64,000 nt of DNA from Pegoplata infirma. Taxonomy: Eukaryota > Arthropoda > Insecta > Diptera > Anthomyiidae. The position numbers and the translations under genes are program-made. Below the pieces are notes generated by a model. It did not search any database. It worked only from the letters and a program-made list of their open reading frames with translations, and was not told where the DNA came from. How positions within the stretch are numbered: the first letter of the stretch is position 1; every line of letters starts with the position of its first letter. This document shows, in pieces, positions 36,457-47,291 of the stretch. The DNA lies in assembly GCA_963921195.1 (NCBI GenBank), contig OY992536.1, forward strand, positions 330,353,038 through 330,417,037, written 5' to 3'.

Positions 36457-36585
36457 TGCTACCAGAAACCCCACAGGAAATGGACAAAAAGGACAAAAAA
36501 GGCAAAAAAGGAAAGGGAAAATTAACTGGAAAAGAAAAAGAAACCAAATCTAGCACTAAGGGAGCAGCAGAAAAGGACTCTAAAG
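36457..36585 (+). CDS. Exon 2 of the dynein heavy chain-like gene (Lys-rich linker)
   Basis: Seen: a pyrimidine-rich tract and ATGCAG precede the exon, and AAAG|GTATGT follows it. The 129-nt exon is phase 1 at both ends (symmetric). It adds a Val across the junction, then 42 codons starting LPETPQEMDKKDKKGKK and ending AAEKDSK. There is no stop in this frame. About a third of the residues are Lys and most of the rest are Gly, Glu, Ser and Thr, so the segment is probably disordered. A symmetric exon of this type can be skipped or duplicated without changing frame. It lies 22.7 kb downstream of exon 1. The downstream intron consists largely of transposons. Confidence 0.68.
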
Positions 36586-36975
36586 GTATGTCTAGTAAAT
36601 GAAAAGACCAAAAAATGGTGCCAAGCAAATTGATAAATTAGATCTAGAATGTGCTAATTTGATAATACTGAGAAAATATATATGAAGGATAGAGTAAACA
36701 AATTAATTTCTTTTATATGAAATGTTCGCTCCAACTCATAGCTTTTGAGTTCATTTCCGATTTCAACCTATTTTATTAAGAATTACCATATAATTACAAA
36801 TCATATACTAATTTTAGCTAACCGAGAACTTGTAACAATGACTTTCGTCTCATTGTAGCGAAACAGACCAAGACTTCTGGTGAGAATAGAACCCACGAAT
36901 CTTATGATCGTTTAAAATAAGTTTGCAGAATTTTAAAATACAATTGAAAATTGTGTAAAGCAGTTATGGGAACTA

Positions 36976-38099
36976 CAGTGCTGGAAAAAATAATAGGGAC
37001 GACGAGCTTAAATTTAATTAATTGTTATAAACTTTTTCATAAATGTCTGTTTTTTACGCTTCAACTCAAAAATTATCAGTAATTTAACGGGATTTAATAA
37101 TCTGTATAGCTTTTCACGATTCTGTTTTAATTTAAATTTTTATTGGCAGAATAGTAAGAAAAGTATTGAATTTACCTGGAAAAAATAATAGGGACGATAT
37201 TTTTGATATTTTTCAGTCTCTACCCCTGGTTTTAGGCCCATTCTTTGAGCCAAACGAGGTAAATGCTTTGTTTTGGAACAATTTATTATTACGAACCTTT
37301 ACATCATAGATATCCCATCCGCTTTAAAGCTTAAACTGGGTTTTCGATTATAATTCCTATAATGGGCACCCGTACCCATTATCCTAAACCAATGATTCCC
37401 AACCTTCGATTCTCGCCCCACTGGGGGGGCAAATTGAATATTTTAGGGGGACAACGAGCAAGTTTTTAAGATGTTTTTAATTAAATTAACTAAAAAAAAT
37501 AGTTTTTTATTTAAATTACCTACAAATATTTAGTTAAAAGATGAATAATTTTACTAAAAACTTCATTTAAACTAAGATTAGAACAAAAATTTTGCTAAAC
37601 CACTAGTAATTTCGAATAATAAAACAAATTTGTAAAATTCGCAATTTTTTTTTTGAGTGTGGGGGGGACATTTCGGTTTGTTTAGCTCAAAAGTGGGACA
37701 TGGAGCAAAATAGGTTGGGAACCATTGTCCTAAACAATTATCGAGTATAAAAGAGGCTAAAACAATTCAAGAATGGACAGAATTATTTTCTTTATTTATT
37801 TTTTGCATTTTTTATTAATATTATTTAAGAACTTTAAGGTTAACACAATTGAATATAACTTTTAATTCATTTAAAGCATTTCGTCCCTATTATTTTTTCC
37901 AGGTAAATTCAATACTTTTCTTACTATGCTTCCAATAAAAATTTAAATTAAAACAGAATCGTGAAAAGCTTTACAGATTATTAAATCCCGTTAAATTACT
38001 GATAATTTTTCAGTTGAAGCGAAAAAAATGAGACATGAAAAAGTTTATAACAATTAATTAAATTTGAGCTCGTCGTCCCTATTATTTTTTCCAACACTG
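36976..38099. mobile_element. 1.1-kb Tc1-type element with ~220-bp TIRs
   Basis: TA duplicates (36974-36975, 38100-38101) bound CAGTGCTGGAAAAAATAATA at the left and its near complement at the right. The inverted arms extend about 220 bp (36976-37200, 37880-38099), and the AAAAAATAATAGGGACGA motif occurs twice in each arm, as in Tc1 transposase-binding repeats. The body is shortened and split by the hAT at 37390-37727, with no intact transposase. It makes up half of intron 2. Confidence 0.88.
37390..37727. mobile_element. 338-bp hAT MITE, copy 1 (nested in Tc1)
   Basis: Exact TSD TCCTAAAC (37382-37389, 37728-37735). Ends CAATGATTCCCAACC and GGTTGGGAACCATTG. Interior words CGCCCCACTGGGGGG and GGGGGACAACGAGC are shared with the copy of identical length at 46954-47291 and the truncated one at 54278. 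Confidence 0.9.
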
Positions 38100-38121
38100 T
38101 ATATATAGTAGATCCTTCTAT

Positions 38122-38370
38122 TAGTCCCGGAGTAGCGGTAATCCCTGTATTCCCGGTTCTTGATATTTACGTGATAAGGTATCGGTTCTTTGAAGAGTCC
38201 CGTGACTCCAGAGAATACCGGTACGTACTTTTAGTAAGTTTTTGCACATTTAATATTTTTCTTTCTTTTTACCAAAATATATACAAAATTTGTAAAAAAA
38301 ACACCATTTTCTTTTTGATATGAATTTAAGAAAAAAGTTTAAAAATGTTTTTGAAATAATTTTACTGTGA
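38122..38370. mobile_element. hAT fragment of the CCCGGG-palindrome family
   Basis: Begins TAGTCCCGGAGTAGCGG and continues with TGTATTCCCGGTTCT and AGAATACCGGTACGTAC, then a T-rich stretch. That stretch aligns with the interior of the 14821-15453 element (CTTTTTACCAAAA, ACACCATTTTC, TTTAAGAAAAAA). No matching right end or TSD; 3' part lost or diverged. Confidence 0.7.
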
Positions 38371-38771
38371 AAATTATGTTTTTTAGATTCTAATATAAAT
38401 TGTGTTATAACTGAATTTAAATTACACGGAATTTTAAATTTTGCTCCCAACTTTGCACAAAATTCATTTAGCCCGCTTAGAAAAATTTCATTTTTTGAAA
38501 ACCCCAGAAATTTTACCAAATCAAATTTGTTAGCCATTATTTTCAACTACAACTTTCCTAAAAAAATGGTAGCCAATTTAGCAAAAAAATTGATTTTACC
38601 TAACTGCCAGACTTTTTAGAAATGGTATTAAAAAGGAGACATGAACAATTTTTTGCGATGGGAAATGTTCCATTCCATTTCGAATGGAAACATTATTTTA
38701 TATTGCTATTTTTATCTTTCATATTATTAATTCATATTTTTCATATTATTTCTCTTTCTTCAATAACTTAG

Positions 38772-38933
38772 TTGGTAAATCTTCACCAAAAGGTAAATCC
38801 TCCGCTAAAACTACTGATTCTGACGATAGAGATCGTGAGAAAGGCGGTGATGATTATAACTTAGCCGATACGGGTATAGACAGTACAGCTGAAGATATAG
38901 GAGCTGAAAGTGTTAAAAGTTCTGCATTATCAG
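38772..38933 (+). CDS. Exon 3 of the dynein heavy chain-like gene
   Basis: Seen: TTTCTCTTTCTTCAATAACTTAG-type acceptor, then 162 nt, then TCAG|GTGAGT. The exon is phase 1 at both ends and reads a split Val, then GKSSPKGKSSAKTTDSDDRD, an acidic middle, and ends SVKSSALS. It is Ser/Asp/Glu-rich after a Lys/Ser-rich start and likely unstructured, with many potential phosphosites. Codon use (GAT, GAA, AAA) is typical coding for an AT-rich genome. It is followed after only 64 nt by a microexon, so the pair behaves like a normal compact fly gene segment inside otherwise oversized introns. Confidence 0.68.
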
Positions 38934-38997
38934 GTGAGTACAATTTAATTGTGTGTAATATTCACTCTGAAATTTATTCGATATCCTTTTGCAACAG
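38934..38997 (+). other. Intron 3 (64 nt)
   Basis: GTGAGT at 38934 to ACAG at 38997, phase 1, with a pyrimidine-rich tail. This is the usual size for a small fly intron and it contains no repeat. Confidence 0.6.
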
Positions 38998-39021
38998 TCA
39001 GCGATGATGAGGATGAAGTTG
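38998..39021 (+). CDS. 24-nt microexon 4 of the dynein heavy chain-like gene
   Basis: Seen: TTTTGCAACAG acceptor, 24 nt, then GTTG|GTAAAT. It is phase 1 at both ends and encodes a split Val followed by SDDEDEV. The frame is kept exactly between exon 3 (phase 1) and exon 5 (starts by completing a phase-1 codon), which is unlikely by chance. The sequence is wholly acidic and lies between two Lys-rich exons. It could be an alternatively included cassette, since skipping it would preserve the frame. It is below the size that ORF-based gene finders report. Confidence 0.55.
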
Positions 39022-40109
39022 GTAAATATGACCTATTCTACTTACAAAACAAATTCTAGACAAAAAAAAATTAAATTCTCTTACATAGTTAGCATTAAAA
39101 ATTTTCATTTATATTTAGATTTAGTTTATTGTCTTTCTTTGCCGTTTTCGTTTGACTTCTTTGTGAGTGTCCGTTAAAGGATAAGAAATGATTTATATGA
39201 CATGCAACGTTTCTGTAAGATTTCTTTTAATTGTAAAACTTTTATATTATTTCTTTCTTTTGTCATTCATAAATATTTAAAACCCTCATTAACGATTTGG
39301 CGAAAAAAGAAAAAAATTTTTTTTTTTTTGTTAGCAGTTTATTTGCATTAACCCATCTTGAGGTTTAGATTACGGAATAATTCTACAAATGTGTTAAATA
39401 GTATAAAATACATTCTTTTTTGCTGCCTTGAGCCAAAGAAGAGCTTTGATTTTATTTTTTTTTTTTTGTAAACAAACAAATATACATATGAACTTCTTAG
39501 TCGTGGAGTTTACTATACATATGAGTCATTTCACACCAAATGCGATTAAATTTATTTGAACTGTGCAAATATAATACCATAGCAAATTTTAACAAATGAA
39601 GCATACTGAAAAACATTAATCGTCCAATTTTAATCATGTGTTATCGATAAATTTGGTTATCAAATGGCTAAATGACAAAAAAATATGTAAAAATTTTACA
39701 TATTTTTTGACATTTACGCATTGATGATATTGAAGTGTTGCCGACTTTTCTGATTTTTATTAAATGAAGCGACATTTTGTTTATTTTTGGCGATTTTTGG
39801 TATTTATTCAGCAGGTTTAGTAATAAACACTTTTTGGTTCCCAGTTGGCAAAATAAAATCACACCTGACATACTGCTGACTCTCCCTTTATGAAATCGCT
39901 GACATCTTCATACAATTTTTCAAAATGTCATCAATGACATGTCAGCAGTTGACATGTCAGTCTCAATTCTTCTTTTGCGGTTTCATTCAATCAATTGAAT
40001 AATAAAAAATAATAAAAAAAGCATGTGTCATAGGGACATTAACCAGAGTCGATTTCGTTTACAAATTAGAATATTTCAGTACATTTACAACTTCTTTTCA
40101 TAAAACTTA

Positions 40110-40398
40110 GGCCGCTGTTCCAAAAAAAGTAATACACATAAAAAATGTGAAAATGAAAATTTCCGAATTTTTTTGGTGTTCTAGATTTCACATCCGAATT
40201 TCTTTTTCGTTTTGTTTCACATAAATAAAATTTGGTGAAAGTAAAACGAATGCACTTTTTTCCTTTTAATTTTTTTAATTTTAATTATTCGATTTCAACT
40301 TCGAATGAAAACGTGATCAAATAAACACTAAACTTGATTTCATGTCATTCGAAAATTTTCATGTGAATTGAAAAGTTGTGAAAGACAGAACAGAGGCC
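40110..40398. mobile_element. 289-bp PIF/Harbinger-like MITE, copy 2 (inverted)
   Basis: GGCCGCTGTTCC and GAACAGAGGCC ends with a TTA duplicate on both sides (40107-40109, 40399-40401). Near-identical in length and content, in the opposite orientation, to 8766-9055. TTA is the standard PIF/Harbinger target. Confidence 0.78.
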
Positions 40399-40730
40399 TT
40401 ATACACATTTTAAAACTTTTATCCATAAAGGGGCGACATATAGTGTTGATAAAATGATTTTCTCCAAGTTTTAGCTACTAGTTTTATTTAAATGAAATTT
40501 CATGGCAGGATCCATCAAGCACCACAACATTTTCATAACCAACCAAAGACTCATTGTTATGAGTTTATTTCTATTTGCAAAAACAAAAAAAAAACTTATC
40601 TCGTATAACATAAACGCATACTAAGAAAAAAATGGTTCATACTACATTCATACATGATGACACAAAAAAAAATCTAACAAAATGTATTAATTTCAAAAGT
40701 TTTTCTATTAACGCCATTTCTTTATACATA

Positions 40731-41431
40731 TGAGGCATTCTACACCAAATGTCCCGCTACAGAAAAACATGTGTCAAGTAAATTTCTGAATAGGTTGTTT
40801 GGATAGCCCTTTATGGAACTAAGAAAATTACGTTTTTGGTTTTTCAAATTTTCAAAAACTGGGCTTTTTCGAAAAAATCGCATTTGAATTTCATAACAAT
40901 TTAGTAATTTGCTTGTATTTTCTTGTTTCAACATAGCGTTTGAGTAACATTTATGCAAATATTTAATACTCATTCGCTACGTTGAAACAAGGAAATACAA
41001 GCAAATTACAAAATTGTTATGAAATTTAATATTCAAATGCGATTTTCTCAAAAAAAAAAAAGAAAAATACATTTCTGATTTTTTTTTTGTGTACAAGCTT
41101 CTAAACTTAAAAAAAAAAATTAAAAAAAAGTATCCGGATTTTTGACTTTTTTAAGAAATGGGAAGCTTCAGAAAGAGTTCTGACAATTTAAAAAAATAAA
41201 AAATCGATAGCCCATACAAAACTATACAAGAATGTCAATTTTTGAGATTGTGGTGCATTCCGTTTTAATTTAATAAATGTTTAAACAATGCAACTCGGCA
41301 CAAATTTAAACAATTTTCCAATATTTGATCACCCAGTTTTTGAAAAATTTAAAAACCAAAAACGCAGTTTTCTTAGTAATTCACGGGACACATGTTTTTC
41401 TGTAGCGGGACATTTGGTGTGGAATGCTTCA
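40731..41431. mobile_element. 701-bp fold-back element, TGAGGCATTC ends
   Basis: TA on both outer sides (40729-40730, 41432-41433). TGAGGCATTCTACACCAAAT pairs with ATTTGGTGTGGAATGCTTCA, and arms of 200 bp or more continue (GCGGGACA, ACATGT, AAATACAAGCAAATTAC). A solitary right-type end of the same family is at about 51288-51345. Confidence 0.75.
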
Positions 41432-41827
41432 TATATCCTATTTCAGCAATCCTATTGCAGTTAGAATATATAAGTTCGATATTTTAATAAACATAATATA
41501 AATATATCACTCATTTTTACTCGGGTAACTATGGCCCGTCTTCTTAAATTATTCCCATATAGCGTATGATTGGTTAGACTGTTTTCTTCGTTTTATTTTT
41601 CAGTCACATTCTATTTGCAAGAATATTTTTTTTGCTCCGTTTGGCCCAAAAAGAAACCTTTTAATTTTAATATAAATTACTTTTCATTTATTTTTTTTAT
41701 TCAACAAATTGTAAGAAATTCAAATAGACAAACAGTCAGTTATACAACTCATTTGCACTTTATTTCATTACACTCATACATACGTAAGTATACGTTAGGG
41801 GGTCCCGAAATATTTTTTGTTAGCTTA

Positions 41828-42236
41828 CCCCCCAAATGATGGGTATTTAGGACCTTTTTACCAAAAAAAAGATTTTTGGACAAAAAGCAGTTGTCAACCA
41901 GATCCTAAAAATTGTAATCTTAGTGCATTTAAAAAAAAAATGATGCAAATTCTGCTTTAAAACTGCTTTAACGACTATTTTTTGCAGCTTTTGAAATTAA
42001 TTGAGATTAATTTTTAAAGAAAACAAAAAAATAAATACACACTTTCTACCTTAAGGTGCAACGCTGCACCAAAATTACTCCACGGAGATATTTGGCCTCA
42101 ATGTTTTCAAAAAAAAATATATATATTTTTTTTAATGCACTAAGATTGCAATCTTTAAGAAGCTGGTAGCAAACTGTTTTTTTATCTAAATTTTTGTTAT
42201 TTTCCCCTTATAACGGTCCTAAATGTGCATCATTGG
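41828..42236. mobile_element. ~410-bp inverted-repeat MITE
   Basis: CCCCAAATGATGGGTATTTA and GGACC at the left pair with GGTCCTAAATGTGCATCATT and GGGG at the right, and TAGTGCATTTAAAAAAAAA pairs with its complement near 42110. No certain TSD. Confidence 0.6.
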
Positions 42237-42509
42237 GGCGAAGCATTTTCAAATAAAAAAAATTAATAAAAATTCGACACGCACTAATACACATACAGAG
42301 ATATTTTTCCTACCATTACATTAAGCTGTTTTTTTTTAATTCATCTTCTTGTGTCTATCTATCTATTCATGTTTTAACTTCTTGTTATACTACTTTTAAT
42401 GCTCATTGCCAACATTTTACACGTTATTTTATTGTAAATAATGTTGACATGCTAAATTAATTCATCCATTCATTCATTTGTACATTGGAATTTTTATTCA
42501 CTTTTGTAG

Positions 42510-42595
42510 GTTCTAAGAAAAGTGGCAAAGGCAAAGGTAGAAAAAAGAAAAGAAAGACTATTCTTCCACCACCTCCAGTCTACATAGAAGTTAAG
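42510..42595 (+). CDS. Exon 5 of the dynein heavy chain-like gene (basic/proline segment)
   Basis: Seen: TTCACTTTTGTAG acceptor, 86 nt, then GTTAAG|GTAAGT, a consensus donor. It completes a phase-1 Gly codon, then reads SKKSGKGKGRKKKRKTILPP followed by PPVYIEVK, and ends in phase 0. The strongly basic KGKGRKKKRK run could act as a nuclear-localisation-like or microtubule/RNA-binding patch, but in a dynein tail it would just be a flexible basic linker before the folded domain. The poly-Pro plus hydrophobic VYIEV end suggests that the ordered part starts here. I found no further exon up to 64000, so the next intron exceeds 21.4 kb. Confidence 0.68.
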
Positions 42596-45283
42596 GTAAG
42601 TTATTCCCTTTGCTATTTAAGGTCAATTATTACGGATCAACTGACAATGAGTTAAACGTTAATAAAATAAAAAATATGTCGTATTAATTTTGATGCGTTG
42701 AACACGAACATCAGAAAAAATATAAAAAAGGTTTTCGAGAAATCATTTGAAATTTGCAAAAATGGCGGTTTTTTCTTAGAGCTTGGGACAATCTTTCATT
42801 TAACCTTAATTAAAGCAAAATCCGATAGTTTTAAGCTGAGTCGCCCTGCGATTAAAGATTAGGATTTTTATGAAAATTTCCACCAAAATTAAAATTTTTT
42901 TAAATTGAAAACTAAAAAAAATATCTTACGATACATAAGAGAGCTGTTTTCGAGATATCGTCACTTGAAATTTTTAAATTTTTAAATTTTTTTTTTCAAA
43001 AACGCTTGATATTTTTTCTATAAAATATATTGACTATTTTATAGAGCTCAAGACAAACTTTCATTTCATATTAATTAAGGCCAAATCACACCATTGTAAC
43101 CTATGCGCCCTTCAGTCAAAGTTTTGACCTTTTTAAATGTAAGTTTGTCTCATATGTTATGAAGGGGTAAAGAAAAAAAAAATTTTAATTTCTTACCCTT
43201 AAGAAAAACCCGCACTTTTTTAGCAAATTACGATTTTGGAACCGTACCATTTATGCATTTATTAATAAAGTATATTTATTAAAGAGTAAATTACAACGTT
43301 GGTTTTTAAAATCGGTTAAAAATTGACTGAGTTATTAAACTTTTACTAAAAACTAAATTTTGGAATAAATTTCTGCACAATGTTTTTCTACCATCCAACC
43401 ATAATATGCGGGGTATACTCACTTTGTCATTCTGTGTGAAACACATCGAAATATCGATCTAGGGTCCCATAAAGTATATATTTTTGATCAGTGACCGACT
43501 CTACGACATTCTAGCTTTGTCCGTCTGTCTGACTGTCTGACCGTCTGTTTGTCCATCTGTGGAAGACACGAAACTGTCTAAAATAAAAGAGCTAGACTCC
43601 TGAAGTTTTGACACGAATATGTGTTATTTTTATTGGACAGTGAAGTTTGTAAATGGGCTAAACCGGACCAGGGGAAAAAATTTCCCCTTGGAGAACTAAA
43701 AAAAACCCCAGAAATACACTATTTTATTTTAAAGATTTTTTGTCTATTTGTTCAACAAATAAAACATTTTTGCGTCATATGAAGTTCATTGACCTGCTGT
43801 TGAACCAAGGGGAAAAAAATGCCATTTTTTGGTCCGCTTTCCTTTTAGGTTAAACGAAAAATAAAAAAATATAAAATTTTATTATTTGAGTGTAAATATT
43901 TTAATATATGAATTTGTAAACATTAATCGCTAGGGGAAGGTGTCCCAAGACAGCATCACCCACAACCCCCTCCCCCTCAAACCCGTGAGACGTCCTTATA
44001 GTTTTTTTAATTTTAATTTATCGCAAGGGAAAGGTGTCCCAGGCAGGTCATACATCTGCGCCGCTGAGTTCCCCTTCTCAACAACAGTTTAGAACCAGAG
44101 CTTTCTCCAAACTTTTTTGCTTTAGAGTCCCATTGTCATTTATACAAGATTTACATTCCACTAAATTATCATGTCTTCTACAAGCGGACGCACAGTGCTT
44201 CGTTCCCATGTAACGAAGGGACAAAATTAGAAGGAGTTGTCAGCTATTTTTGAGATTTGGTAAACTAACATAAAATATATTAGTTAAGAAAAATACGAAT
44301 TTTTGGAAAAATCGGTGCAAGGACACGCCTACCTCCCATGTGTCCTGAAATTGAAAAATGTAATTTTAGCTTCAATAATGCACAAAAAATTACAAAAAGT
44401 GGTCATACTGATACACATTCCACTAGCAACGTGTGTGTAAATTTTCACTTAAATCGGAGCAAGGACTCAAGGTCCTGCCATATATCCTTTTTCTTTGAAA
44501 CGCTTTAACACCTGCAAAAACTGTCCGATCGTAAAAAAACTTTGTAAGCAAATTAATATTCCTTAGATATATATTAATGCCAAATTTGGGGAAAATCAGA
44601 TTAGCAGTGTAGAAAATATAAAAACATCCTTTTTTGGAAAATAAGTTATTTTTATTTTTAAAGTCATCTAAAAAAGGTCATAGAAATGTATTAAATCAAC
44701 TTCTGAGCTACATAATGTTTATACATGTCTATAGTAAAATTTGATGGCGGTTCTTTTTTTAGAATACATTAACCCCCTATCTCCCATTTTTAGGGGTCAT
44801 TTTTGTCCTTTTTTAACATATCCTCATAGAACAACACTAAAATGTGCGTTTTAATAGTTAAAATGTTCTACAAAAATGTTAAGCATCAAATTTCACTAGG
44901 GGTTGTCAAATACCAAAACATCGTGCGATATAATCAAAATGCTTTAAAAAGTAAAATTGTAAAGTATCATATATTGTTAAATAGCTTTTACCAAAGTAGA
45001 CTGAAATAGGTCGAAAAAATGTACTAAAAATACTACTGAGATAAAAAATGTCTTAAGATGTCTTCAGTGAAATTTAATGACGGTTCTTTTGTTAGAACAT
45101 ATTAACCCTCCATCTCCCATGTTAAGGGGTCATTTTAGTCCTTATTTTAAATATTTTTATAAAATTTAATAAAACGAGCGTTTAAAGGTTAAAGCGTAAT
45201 ACTAAATTACTTTTTTAAAGTTTCTTGAATATAATTTATAATTTAAGAGTTATTTCACATAACTTAAAGCTTCAATAGAATAC

Positions 45284-46158
45284 ACTGTGCAACAAATTTG
45301 AGGTCACAGAGTGTATCTTAAATTGGACAAAACTAAAAATAAAGATATACCGTTTGTAAACCAAAAACGAATTGTTTTGAAAATTTAGCTCGAGTTCTTT
45401 TTATGGCCCATTGAAGTCTTTCCTTTTTTTTTTAATGGGTTTGGAATGATTAAAGATATCTATTAAATGTTTGTAGAACGTTTTAACACTTTAAACGCAC
45501 GTTTAAGTGTTTTTTTATAAGAATATTTAAAAAAGGGACTGAAATGACCCCTGACAATTGGAAATAGAGGGTTAATATATTTTAAGAAAAAAGAAACATA
45601 AAATTTTACCGAAGATAGCTATTAACAGCATTAGGCTCAGAAGTACATTTGTTATATTTTGTCGATTTATTTCAATTGTGGTGAATCACAATTTAACAAT
45701 ACATATATGATAATTAAAATTTTTACTTTTTTAAGCATTTTGCTTATATCTCACGAATTTTTGGTCTTTTACAACTAACAATGAAATTCTATGCAGAAAC
45801 ATTTTTTAGAACATGTTAACCCTTTAAAAGCAAGTGTAAGTGGTGCTCTACGACGATATTTGGAAAAAGGGACTAAAGTGACCCCTAAAAATAGGAGATA
45901 GAGGGTTAATATGTTCTAAGAAAAGAACCGTCATCAAATTTCGTTGTACATCTATTAACCTCATTTAGCTCAAAATTAAATTTAATATTTTTTTTTTTAC
46001 TTATTCTGAACTCCTTTGAAAAATAATTAAGAACTTCAGTGGGCCATAAAAAAAACTCGAGCTAAATTTTCAAAATTCTGCGGGGATTTCGATCTACTAT
46101 TAATATACATTTATTTTACTTTTTTACCCTTTCAAAACATAAAATCGTGTTGCACAAT
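45284..46158. mobile_element. ~875-bp inverted-repeat element, TGTGCAACA ends
   Basis: ACACTGTGCAACAAATTTG at the left and AATCGTGTTGCACAATG at the right, with inner arms sharing AATTTAGCTCGAGTT and TGGCCCA. The same CACTGTGCAACACGAT word occurs near 9835 inside the element upstream of the gene. Internally it repeats the AACCCTTTA...GGGTTAATATGTTCT module seen at 10560-11580. Confidence 0.55.
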
Positions 46159-46953
46159 GATATTTAACACTCCTAAATGCATGATATTTGAGTAAAAATC
46201 ATGAATTTAGGCATTTAAAAAAACGCATTTTTTTCTAATTTGTGGTAAAAAATAGGCGCTAATTTTTGAATACGCCGTTAGATAAGAGTTTAAACTTACA
46301 AAAAAAAGAAAAAAAAAAATATCTATTTTTTTATATTTTTTTTTACACTCCATCAAACTTTAGTTATTTTTGGATTTTCAACAAAAAAAACTTGTTTTTC
46401 TGCGCAATAAAAAATATTTTTTTTGGAAATATATACAAAATTCTATATTTTAACTTCACTACAAATATATCAAAGTACTTTAAAACAAAATTTCGAACCA
46501 TTTTATTAAAAAATGGATTTTTGAGAATTATTTTTGTGAAACAGCTAAAAAACATTTTCCTGTTAAGTAGTTTTTGCATAAAATTCTCTGAGTTTAGCGC
46601 CCTCTCGTGGTGACAAATGTAATCAGAAAAAATATTTCTGTTAATATTTATTTGAGATACCTTATTATCTTTCAAAAAATCTGTATTTAAACACAATTTG
46701 AGACAAAAATTTTTTTTTTGACTTTTGTCCATGGGTCGAAGCATAGTGGGCAATGTCTATCATAGCAATGTCTTAAAATCGATCACTGATCAAAAAAATA
46801 TATTCTTTATGGGACTCTAGACCGATATTTCGCCATCTCTATAATGTCTCAGAATCGATCACTGATAAAAAAATTATATTCGCTGTGAGACTATAAACCG
46901 ATATTTTGATGCGTTTCTATACCCCGTGAATATACCCCGTACTACGGTTAGAG

Positions 46954-47291
46954 CAATGGTTCCCAACCTTTGATTCTCGCCCCACTGGGTGGCAATTTGA
47001 AGGTTCCAGGGGGGCAACGAGCAAATTTTCAAGATTTTTTTTAGTCAAATTCACCACAAAAACTATTGCTTTTAGCAAAATTAACTACAAAAATTTTGTT
47101 AATTGTTAAAAATTTTTACTAAAAACTTAGTTTAAATGCTTATTTTACAAAAACTTTGCTAAACCAGTAGTAATTTTTCATTAGAAACAAAAATTAGAAA
47201 ATTTATTAAATTATTCTTTTGTGTAGGGGGGACATGGCAATTTTTTTAACTTAAAAGTGGGGCGTGACGTAAAAAAGTTTGGGAACCATTA
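46954..47291. mobile_element. 338-bp hAT MITE, copy 2
   Basis: Exact TSD GGTTAGAG (46946-46953, 47292-47299). Ends CAATGGTTCCCAACC and GGGAACCATTA. Same length as copy 1 (37390-37727), with shared GGGGGGCAACGAGC and AAGTGGG blocks. Equal length with diverged sequence indicates independent mobilisation of one short master. Confidence 0.9.

Larger units (their letters stand above)
36586..38771 (+). other. Intron 2 (2.2 kb), mostly transposon
   Basis: GTATGT at 36586 to TTAG at 38771; phase 1. Removing the Tc1-type element (36976-38099, which itself carries a 338-bp hAT) and the hAT fragment (38122 to about 38370) would leave well under 1 kb. The stretch 38370-38750 shows no recognisable element, only AT-rich DNA. 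Confidence 0.62.
39022..42509 (+). other. Intron 4 (3.5 kb)
   Basis: GTAAAT at 39022 to GTAG at 42509, phase 1. It holds the 40110-40398 MITE, the 40731-41431 inverted-repeat element and the 41828-42236 inverted repeat. The first kilobase (39022-40109) has no recognisable element, only AT-rich DNA with small palindromes near 39660-39715 and 39890-39965. Confidence 0.62.

Noticed and set aside
38250..38546. 98-codon - strand ORF in intron 2
   Set aside because: Overlaps a hAT fragment and AT-rich DNA; no domain, Phe/Lys-rich, antisense to a supported gene.
46266..46753. Overlapping 115- and 129-codon ORFs on opposite strands
   Set aside because: Composition is that of AT-rich DNA (Phe, Lys, Ile, Asn), the ORFs mirror each other, and the region lies within an inverted-repeat complex.
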